Positions 1 through 4,633 of a stretch of 6,193 bases of DNA are shown in pieces. Below the pieces are notes generated by a model. That model did no database searches and was not told the origin of the DNA. It was given only the letters and a program-made list of their open reading frames with translations. Position numbers and translations under genes: made by a program. The first letter of the stretch is position 1. Every line of letters begins with the position of its first letter. The DNA is from Candidatus Aenigmatarchaeota archaeon (GTDB lineage: Archaea > EX4484-52 > B79-G9), in NCBI GenBank assembly GCA_023139785.1, contig JAGLMX010000039.1, positions 1-6,193 of the forward strand, written 5' to 3'.

Positions 1-6
1 TAACAA

Positions 7-38
7 GGAATTATACGGAATAAATTCCGTATAATTCC
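7..38. repeat. Perfect 15-bp inverted repeat downstream of xerA
   Basis: The left arm GGAATTATACGGAAT (7-21) and right arm ATTCCGTATAATTCC (24-38) are exact reverse complements around a two-base AA centre. The repeat begins 17 bases beyond the stop codon of the recombinase gene. As RNA it could form a very stable hairpin on either strand. As DNA it is a symmetric site that a dimeric protein could bind. There is no T-run directly after it on either strand, so it is not a standard intrinsic terminator. A role as recombinase site, operator or 3' processing hairpin is inference only. Confidence 0.9.
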
Positions 39-54
39 GCTATGGACGTACTTT

Positions 55-897
55 TTAAACAATTTCATTATTTGTTTTATGCGTTTCTAATCCCAAAAAA
101 TCAAGCGGGCTTTTTACTGTCTTTATAAGCGCGTTCGATATATGCGTGTAGATTTCTGTTGTCCTTAAATCATTGTGGCCTAAAAGCCTTTGAATAATCC
201 TGATATCTGTCCCGTTCTCAAGCAGATGAGTCGCATAGCTATGCCTTAAAGTATGCGGATGGATATTCTTTTTTATTCCTGCTTTTTTTGTTGCAGCTTT
301 TACAATTTTTTGAATTGAGCTTGCAGTCAGGCGCCCGCCCCTTGACGAATCAAAAACATACCTATTGATATCATTTCTTGCAGCCAGATAATGTTCAAGC
401 CTTTTTGATATAGATGCCGGGATGGATGTGGCTCTGTCTTTTCGCCCTTTGGATTGCCGTATCATAAGAATGTTTTCATCAAACCGCAGGTCTTGCTTTT
501 TCAAGTCTGTTGCCTCAGAAACCCTCAACCCGCAGCCATAAATCGTTTCAATTAAGAGGCTATGCTTTGGATTTCTGATTTGTTTTAATATTGCAATAGT
601 TTCTTCTTTTGTAAGAACTTCGGGAAGCCTTTTTGGTCGTTTCATGTAGTTTATGATTATTTCTTGTTTGAGTATGCGCCCGTAGAAGAATTTTACGGCA
701 GCAATCCTTAGATTTACTGTTTGGGGGTCTGATTTTTCAGCCATGTTTACGAAATATTTCTGTATTTCTTCATGTTTTGGCTTGGTTCCTGTTTTGTTTA
801 AAAATTCAGAAACATGAAACAAATACGACTTGATAGTTTTCTTTGAGTATCCTCGTGATTTTAGTTCAAGTTCCAGATTTTGAATATGGCGGTTCAT
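55..897 (-). CDS. xerA: XerA-type tyrosine recombinase/integrase
   Basis: A complete 280-residue tyrosine recombinase. The N-terminal SAM-like core-binding domain spans about residues 3-85 (including the SKKTIKSY segment). The catalytic domain spans about 92-265. All expected catalytic residues are visible: Arg125 in GCGLRVSEA, Lys150 in QSKGRKDR, His215 and Arg218 in HPHTLRHSYATHLL, His241 in LLGHNDLRTTEIY, and the nucleophile Tyr250. The length and compact form match archaeal XerA, which resolves chromosome dimers at a dif site. An integrase of a mobile element is the main alternative, but no element boundaries, tRNA target or accessory mobile genes are seen. The ATG at 897 lies about 27 bases from a TATA-like element, supporting a leaderless start. 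A perfect inverted repeat follows the stop codon. Family assignment is very firm; the XerA-versus-integrase role is inferred. Confidence 0.93.
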   Translation of the reverse strand: MNRHIQNLELELKSRGYSKKTIKSYLFHVSEFLNKTGTKPKHEEIQKYFVNMAEKSDPQTVNLRIAAVKFFYGRILKQEIIINYMKRPKRLPEVLTKEETIAILKQIRNPKHSLLIETIYGCGLRVSEATDLKKQDLRFDENILMIRQSKGRKDRATSIPASISKRLEHYLAARNDINRYVFDSSRGGRLTASSIQKIVKAATKKAGIKKNIHPHTLRHSYATHLLENGTDIRIIQRLLGHNDLRTTEIYTHISNALIKTVKSPLDFLGLETHKTNNEIV

Positions 898-920
898 TGT
901 GTCATATCGGTGATTGGCTG

Positions 921-928
921 TTTATATG
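921..928 (-). promoter_or_regulatory. TATA element of xerA
   Basis: On the minus strand the sequence reads CATATAAA, preceded by purine-rich AAGAGA, which resembles a BRE. Its centre is about 27 bases upstream of the xerA ATG at 897, the usual TATA-to-start-site distance in archaea. No Shine-Dalgarno motif lies before the ATG. Together these point to a leaderless mRNA and a promoter separate from the upstream truD gene. Confidence 0.6.
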
Positions 929-1000
929 TCTCTTGCATGTATGCTGCCGATAGAAAAGTCTGTGCCAGAAAGATAGAAGACTTTGGTGGAGTATGAAAGC

Positions 1001-2140
1001 TCAGAGGTCAAGCAACCTATGGAGCAATACCGTAGCATAACATCCTTTTGGTAATGAGAAGCGCACTACAACTTTGTGCTTTCCTTTGAATAGTTCATCT
1101 TCTTCGGCTTTGATGATCTCAAAATCATGTATTTTTTCAAATGCTTTTCTTGAGTTTCCTTCTGATGATATTTCCGGGAATTCTTTTATGTTGAAATCCT
1201 TTGGCTTGATTTTTTCTTTTTTTAGAATCCTTTTGATGTACTTGTCTGCCGGAGTCTCAAATATGCGCGCTGTATAAGAATATCCAACCAATGGGATCTC
1301 AAGCGCAGGGTCAAATAAGCTGTCTTTTTCCATGGATTTCAGGGCTTCGTTGAAGATGTGGCTTTGGTATGCATGGATGAGCATCTTCTGCAGGCCGGGC
1401 GGAAGGCGCTTGAGTGCGCCTATGTAGTCATTGGGGTATGCAATAAGATGTGCGAGCATAGCGCGTTCATACGCGTATTTTCCTGGAAATAGGGAAAGCG
1501 CCTTATTCATGTCTTTCTTTGCAGTGCGCCTGATCTTTTTGATATCTTTCGGCTCGCTGTCAAATGTTTTGCAGATGTATGTTTCAACAGATTCCTTAAA
1601 GTTTCCCTGCAAAATCAGCTTCCCGCAAAGTGCGCTTACAGGCCTTGTGGTGCCAAAGCGCTGGGGGCCGAAATAGTTTGGGAAATAGTTGTTCATTTTT
1701 TTTGCACGAGACTCAATTTCGTTTCTTATTAGTTCTGAGCTTTTTGCGAGGTTCCGAAGCGTGATTGTAAAGCGATTCCCCCAAAGCAGCCCGAGGGCTA
1801 TTTTGTCACCGCGCCCTGTCAGTGAGATTTTGATATTCGGGATATCTATTTTTTCAGCAGCTTCTTTTTCTATTCTGTAAAAAGAGACTCTTTGCGCGCT
1901 CACTGCCTGTTTGTCCTTTACGCCTGCATATGTGATTCTTTCCGGGCGTACACCAAGGGCACGGGCTATTTTTTGTGCAGCCTGCATTGTGTCTATGTTG
2001 CGCTTTTCAAGAACGGCGTGCAGGAATTTTCCTTCTTTGCCTGAATAAGAATACTCTTCGCCGATTTTAAGGACTTTACTGTCGGGCGTTATTTCCTCGA
2101 CCACGAAGTCTTCGGGAATGTGTTTTAGGACGTAATCCAT
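1001..2140 (-). CDS. truD: tRNA pseudouridine(13) synthase TruD
   Basis: A 379-residue member of the TruD/Pus7 family, which isomerises uridine to pseudouridine in RNA, classically at position 13 of certain tRNAs. The N-terminus (HIPEDFVVEEI) is typical. The family motif AGVKDKQAVSAQ carries the catalytic aspartate at residue 76. The hallmark NYFGPQRFG motif is at residues 155-163 and places the conserved Asn155 and Phe157 of the active site. The HAYQSHIFNEAL segment (about 256-267) is also typical. The TruD insertion domain is expected in the middle of the protein. Length agrees with archaeal members, which are longer than bacterial TruD. The ATG at 2140 is backed by a TATA-like element about 25 bases upstream, implying a leaderless, separately transcribed gene. 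Substrate specificity in this organism is inferred from the family. Confidence 0.96.
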   Translation of the reverse strand: MDYVLKHIPEDFVVEEITPDSKVLKIGEEYSYSGKEGKFLHAVLEKRNIDTMQAAQKIARALGVRPERITYAGVKDKQAVSAQRVSFYRIEKEAAEKIDIPNIKISLTGRGDKIALGLLWGNRFTITLRNLAKSSELIRNEIESRAKKMNNYFPNYFGPQRFGTTRPVSALCGKLILQGNFKESVETYICKTFDSEPKDIKKIRRTAKKDMNKALSLFPGKYAYERAMLAHLIAYPNDYIGALKRLPPGLQKMLIHAYQSHIFNEALKSMEKDSLFDPALEIPLVGYSYTARIFETPADKYIKRILKKEKIKPKDFNIKEFPEISSEGNSRKAFEKIHDFEIIKAEEDELFKGKHKVVVRFSLPKGCYATVLLHRLLDL

Positions 2141-2160
2141 ACTATTTTTTTGTGTTGCTG

Positions 2161-2168
2161 ATTATAAA
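2161..2168 (-). promoter_or_regulatory. TATA element of truD
   Basis: The minus strand reads TTTATAAT, centred about 25 bases before the truD ATG at 2140. The sequence between it and the start is A-rich and lacks a Shine-Dalgarno motif, consistent with a leaderless transcript starting at or beside the ATG. It sits in the 72-bp gap behind the histone-like gene, so truD need not depend on read-through. Confidence 0.6.
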
Positions 2169-2205
2169 GAGTTTGCATGGCAGGGGCTAGCAAATATTCG
2201 TGGCG

Positions 2206-2212
2206 CAAAAAG
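2206..2212 (-). terminator. Possible T-tract terminator after the histone-like gene
   Basis: Immediately after the TAG stop codon of the histone-like gene the minus strand reads CTTTTTGCG, a run of five T. Archaeal RNA polymerase commonly terminates at short U-rich tracts without a hairpin. A 7-bp inverted repeat (AAAGAGT at 2215-2221 and ACTCTTT at 2166-2172, as read on the minus strand) brackets this region and could fold the 3' end. The call is weak because five T residues are common at this base composition. Confidence 0.3.
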
Positions 2213-2695
2213 CTACTCTTTCTGCAAAACACTCAAATCATCTGCTTTTGCGAGCGCGAACTTGCGCTGGAATTCACGGATAAGTGAATCAATGTCAGAG
2301 CGCATTCTTTCAAGTTCTTCAACTACGCGCTCTTTTTCTTTATCAAGCTCATTTGCAAAGCGGTATGGTTTTGTTGCGCGAAGAAAGTCATCCATTTCGA
2401 CCATAGAATATCGTGTTGTGTTCATCTCTTTTGCAATGCTTCGGACAACCTCACCAAGGAACTGGTTTGATGCAACCTTGACTTTAGAAGAAATCATTTT
2501 TCCGGGCGCGCCCTTCTTTATCTGGCGCACTACAACAGCATTTGGGAAAGGAAGGGACTCGTCCTGGACCTCATCAATCTCTTGGACTTCTGGCTCTGTG
2601 GTTTCTGCATCTTCATTAACAGGCTCCTCCTGTACGGTTTCTTCAGGAACCTCTTTTATTGTTTCATCAATCTCTTCTGCTTTTTTGTCAGCCAT
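2213..2695 (-). CDS. Histone-fold protein with acidic N-tail and C-terminal coiled coil
   Basis: A 160-residue protein in three parts. Residues 1-47 are strongly acidic (rich in E and D) and probably disordered. Residues 48-111 resemble an archaeal histone fold. This part opens with LPFPNAVVVRQIKKG, matching the LP...RIIK first helix of archaeal histones, continues with a long second helix (about 68-91), and has a third-helix segment TTRYSMVEMDDFL. The Arg95-Asp102 spacing of seven equals the R-D clamp of canonical archaeal histones. Residues about 112-150 are a charged helix (LDKEKERVVEELERMRSDI...) expected to form a coiled coil. It presumably binds and organises DNA; bridging rather than wrapping is plausible. 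The second helix is about five residues shorter than in HMfB. An alternative is a histone-fold transcription factor subunit of NF-Y/CBF type. The gene has its own promoter and a strong ribosome binding site. The fold assignment is by eye from motif spacing. Confidence 0.7.
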   Translation of the reverse strand: MADKKAEEIDETIKEVPEETVQEEPVNEDAETTEPEVQEIDEVQDESLPFPNAVVVRQIKKGAPGKMISSKVKVASNQFLGEVVRSIAKEMNTTRYSMVEMDDFLRATKPYRFANELDKEKERVVEELERMRSDIDSLIREFQRKFALAKADDLSVLQKE

Positions 2696-2702
2696 AAGAA
2701 TT

Positions 2703-2709
2703 CCTCCTT
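2703..2709 (-). promoter_or_regulatory. Strong Shine-Dalgarno site of the histone-like gene
   Basis: The minus strand carries AAGGAGG with seven bases (AATTCTT) before the ATG at 2695, an almost ideal match to the 16S anti-Shine-Dalgarno sequence. It fixes the start codon. It also contrasts with xerA, truD and aIF6 in this window, which lack such a motif, and suggests high translation of this protein. Confidence 0.8.
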
Positions 2710-2732
2710 CTTTATGTATTCTGGGTTTTAAG

Positions 2733-2740
2733 CTTTAAAT
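2733..2740 (-). promoter_or_regulatory. TATA element of the histone-like gene
   Basis: The minus strand reads ATTTAAAG, centred about 42 bases before the ATG at 2695. A start site about 26 bases downstream would fall near 2710, giving a leader of about 15 bases that just includes the Shine-Dalgarno site. The TTTAAA core is symmetric, so it could also serve the divergent phosphoesterase gene. Confidence 0.45.
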
Positions 2741-2753
2741 TGATTCGCTTATT

Positions 2754-2788
2754 TGTTGATAGCGGTTTTTCTAAAATCGTTATTAACG
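2754..2788 (+). promoter_or_regulatory. 35-base hairpin/imperfect palindrome before the phosphoesterase gene
   Basis: Bases 2754-2769 pair with 2773-2788 around a TCT loop, giving 16 consecutive pairs when read as plus-strand RNA. Twelve are Watson-Crick and four are G-U (2754-2788, 2758-2784, 2762-2780, 2765-2777). On the minus strand those four become A-C mismatches. It ends 19 bases before the phosphoesterase ATG at 2808. It is either a 5' leader hairpin of that gene or a palindromic operator over its promoter. In the second case a weak TATA-like GTTATTAA (2779-2786) would lie inside the right arm. Confidence 0.55.
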
Positions 2789-2807
2789 TGCAAAAGCAAA
2801 TAGATTC

Positions 2808-3188
2808 ATGCCTAAACAGCATATTTTTGTGGTGCATGAGCACCATGCAACGCGCCTTCACTGGGACTTTCGCCTTGAGGTTGAAGGAGTTCTGAAAAGC
2901 TGGGCCGTTCCGAAAGAGCCGCCTCTTGAAGCAGGTGTTAAGCGCCTTGCTATTGAAGTTCAGAATCATTCTCTTGAGTACGCTGATTTTGAAGGCACAA
3001 TCCCTGAAGGGCAGTATGGCGCAGGCACTGTAAAAATCTGGGATAAAGGAACCTATGTTCCTGAAAAGATTTCTGAAAAAGAGATTCTGGTTGAGCTTTG
3101 CGGAAAAAAGATGATGGGAAAATATGTCCTTCTGAAGACGCATTTTAAAGGTGCTAAGAACTCGTGGCTGTTGTTTAAGAGGAAATAA
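2808..3188 (+). CDS. Stand-alone LigD-type 3'-phosphoesterase
   Basis: A 126-residue protein equal to the phosphoesterase (PE) domain of bacterial LigD, here without polymerase or ligase domains. PE enzymes are metal-dependent and trim 3' ribonucleotides and 3'-phosphates to leave clean 3'-OH ends for DNA repair. The active-site residues known from Pseudomonas LigD are all present at a constant offset of 30: His12, His18, Asp20 and Arg22 in HEHHATRLHWDFRLE, then His54 and Tyr58 in NHSLEYADFEG. The IPEGQYGAG motif (65-73) and the C-terminal KNSWLLFKRK are also typical. Free-standing PE proteins are known in archaea. No Ku, ligase or primase-polymerase gene lies nearby. The gene is divergent from the histone-like gene, and its stop lies 3 bp from the convergent Nudix-like gene's stop. 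The ATG is not preceded by a Shine-Dalgarno motif. Confidence 0.94.
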   Translation: MPKQHIFVVHEHHATRLHWDFRLEVEGVLKSWAVPKEPPLEAGVKRLAIEVQNHSLEYADFEGTIPEGQYGAGTVKIWDKGTYVPEKISEKEILVELCGKKMMGKYVLLKTHFKGAKNSWLLFKRK

Positions 3189-3191
3189 GGG

Positions 3192-4322
3192 TTATGCGAA
3201 CTTTTCCTGTGCCTTTCTAATTATACGAGACCTATTAGGAAGATACATGTTTATGAATTTTTCTGCGTAGTGCAAATTAGCAATTGCTTCTAGTGTCAGA
3301 CCAAAAAATTGCGCACTTTTTTTCAAGTGATCAATATCTGAGACTATTAATTGATTGTCTTCAATTTCAACTTTGTCTTTCATTTCATTCTGCATTTTGA
3401 TAGCACTTTTCCTTTTTTCTCCTAGTTGTTTTTCCGAAAGTTTTGTCAAACCAGCAAAGAAAATTTGAGGCTTACCACCTCGAAGGAACTCACGACATAG
3501 GGCAACAGGCAACATTACTTCGACATCGTCTCTTTCTATTCCAACTTCCTCACGAAGTTCTTCGTACATGTCTTTTGTGATACATTGATTGAAGTTTTCA
3601 CTTTCGGACCATTCTGCTGCACCAGACGCAGTACAATGATATCCGCCTTCGAACACCGCCAAAATCTTCTTGTTATTAATGAGCCCCTTTGCTCGTTGTG
3701 GTATGTAAGGAACATATTCCATAGATGAGTTTTGATAAAACAGAATCACGGCAATGCCTATTGTGTTTGCTAAATGCGTGTCCGACAGAGGAGGCAGCCT
3801 TTGGGGGTATCGACTGGTGAAGTACGCTCGCAAAGTGGCAACACCCAGTTCCTTTAAAGCATGATTGTCAGTCCAATCCATTACTAGATTTGACTGTACT
3901 TGGTCAGAGTATTTTGCTTTCTGAACAGTTAATTTTGTCTCTTTCTGATTGATTTTCAAAGAGTCCAACCTAATAATGTTCGAGTCCTTTGTGATTTTTC
4001 CAGAAGCCTTGAATTCGTGATAAGCGAGCCCTTGAAAAGCCTTAAGCGCCCTCAGATCAGTCCCTAGATTAAATGGCGGAGATGTCTTTTGAATTGATAT
4101 GTTGTTCACCGCATTGCAAGTCTCTTCCCATGTCGAACGAATCCAACAAACTTCCTGTTTGTATGGAAGATAGGCCTTTATTGGTGTTTCTTCTTCGTAT
4201 GCACTGCAAAGAAATAGAGGGTCGTAGTTCAAGTATTTTGTCGGAGAAAATAGTTTCTTAAGTAAATCCTTCTTTTTTATGATTTCCCAAAAGATTTTTA
4301 AATACCATATTTCTGAGCACAT
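3192..4322 (-). CDS. Diverged Nudix-superfamily protein with long N-terminal region
   Basis: A 376-residue protein. Residues about 185-300 look like a Nudix fold. A strand segment (NTIGIAVILFYQ) and a polar region lead to GGYHCTASGAAEWSE, where Gly234 and Glu240 fit the G-x5-E start of a Nudix box. After a longer than usual gap comes EELREEVGI (254-262), matching its E-x-x-E-E-x-G-hydrophobic end; the metal-binding glutamates 258 and 259 are present. The box's usual arginine is replaced by Glu254, and the gap is about six residues longer than consensus. Residues 1-180 have no fold that I recognise, though LRLDSL.. and KYSDQ.. segments recall larger bacterial Nudix-like proteins. A phosphohydrolase acting on a nucleotide derivative is the family expectation; the substrate is unknown. 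Arginine codons differ from its neighbours, suggesting recent acquisition. The ATG at 4322 fits a TATA-like element about 29 bases upstream; a TTG at residue 31 is an alternative start. Confidence 0.7.
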   Translation of the reverse strand: MCSEIWYLKIFWEIIKKKDLLKKLFSPTKYLNYDPLFLCSAYEEETPIKAYLPYKQEVCWIRSTWEETCNAVNNISIQKTSPPFNLGTDLRALKAFQGLAYHEFKASGKITKDSNIIRLDSLKINQKETKLTVQKAKYSDQVQSNLVMDWTDNHALKELGVATLRAYFTSRYPQRLPPLSDTHLANTIGIAVILFYQNSSMEYVPYIPQRAKGLINNKKILAVFEGGYHCTASGAAEWSESENFNQCITKDMYEELREEVGIERDDVEVMLPVALCREFLRGGKPQIFFAGLTKLSEKQLGEKRKSAIKMQNEMKDKVEIEDNQLIVSDIDHLKKSAQFFGLTLEAIANLHYAEKFINMYLPNRSRIIRKAQEKFA

Positions 4323-4347
4323 TTTAGTCCGCCTTTTGCACCACTTT

Positions 4348-4355
4348 GTTTAATA
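4348..4355 (-). promoter_or_regulatory. TATA element of the Nudix-like gene
   Basis: The minus strand reads TATTAAAC, centred about 29 bases from the ATG at 4322. It overlaps the stop codon of the small membrane protein gene (4350-4352). There is no Shine-Dalgarno motif before the ATG. The spacing supports this start and independent transcription. A second, stronger-looking TATA-like sequence lies inside the gene at 4295-4306. Confidence 0.45.
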
Positions 4356-4574
4356 CCTATGATGCGCAACCGCTATCGCGACCGCAATCCATGCAAGGCT
4401 GCCAATCATGATTAGAATCAGCGCAAGTGTAAGTGTGCCATAGTATGATGCAGGTGTGACCCCGATAGTCCACTCAAGATGTCCGGCAATCCATGCTCCT
4501 GCAAGAACCAAGACAGAGCCTGCAACCCAGAACAACGCCAGCTTTCCTTCAGGTAACTCTTTCTTTGTAACCAT
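4350..4574 (-). CDS. Small two-helix membrane protein of unknown function
   Basis: A 74-residue protein that I do not recognise. It has a short charged N-terminus (MVTKKELPEGK), a first hydrophobic helix at about residues 12-32, a short loop containing an aromatic and Gly/Pro stretch (EWTIGVTPASYY), a second hydrophobic helix at about 46-70, and a tiny HHRY tail. This predicts a membrane hairpin with both ends on the same side. There is no signal peptidase site and no catalytic motif. It is divergent from aIF6 across a 59-bp spacer and may share its AT-rich promoter core. The Nudix-like gene starts 27 bp past its stop. Coding status is supported by the coherent two-helix pattern, a fitting start and the absence of a better frame. 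Confidence 0.72.
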   Translation of the reverse strand: MVTKKELPEGKLALFWVAGSVLVLAGAWIAGHLEWTIGVTPASYYGTLTLALILIMIGSLAWIAVAIAVAHHRY

Positions 4575-4603
4575 ATCTCTCTGCTATGTAGTTTGGCGAA
4601 TTA

Positions 4604-4613
4604 CTTAATATAG
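4604..4613. promoter_or_regulatory. Shared AT-rich promoter core between aIF6 and the membrane protein gene
   Basis: The plus strand reads CTTAATATAG and the minus strand CTATATTAAG, so either could act as a TATA element. Its centre is about 26 bases before the aIF6 ATG at 4634, the right distance for a leaderless mRNA from that codon. It is about 34 bases before the divergent membrane protein ATG at 4574, which would leave a leader of about eight bases. No second TATA-like site is obvious in the spacer, so one element may serve both directions. Confidence 0.45.
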
Positions 4614-4633
4614 TTTACTTCAAAAAGATGCCT

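Noticed and set aside
906..953. Six-base inverted repeat ATCGG/CCGAT flanking the xerA TATA element.
   Set aside because: Too short and too widely spaced to separate from chance.
954..984. Inverted repeat AAAGTCT (955-961) and AGACTTT (978-984) in the truD-xerA gap, followed on the minus strand by a short T-rich stretch; possible truD terminator.
   Set aside because: The stem is only seven pairs with a 16-base loop and the T-run is four bases, so chance is not excluded and archaea do not need a hairpin for termination.
1074..1880. Three plus-strand open frames of 63-81 codons inside truD.
   Set aside because: They lie opposite a firmly identified conserved gene, have no family features and arise from its codon composition.
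2502..2513. The 12-base sequence CCGGGCGCGCCC occurs here and again at 5388-5399.
   Set aside because: Both copies lie in coding sequence and encode the same short peptide Gly-Ala-Pro-Gly on the minus strand, so it is a coincidence of codon choice rather than a dispersed site.
2712..3143. Minus-strand frame of 143 codons covering the phosphoesterase gene.
   Set aside because: The plus-strand gene has a full active site; the opposite frame shows no domain logic and runs into the promoter of the histone-like gene.
4628..4633. Earlier in-frame ATG for aIF6, two codons upstream.
   Set aside because: It is only about 20 bases from the TATA-like element, while the second ATG is about 26 bases away and better fits a leaderless start; the difference is two residues and does not alter the call.
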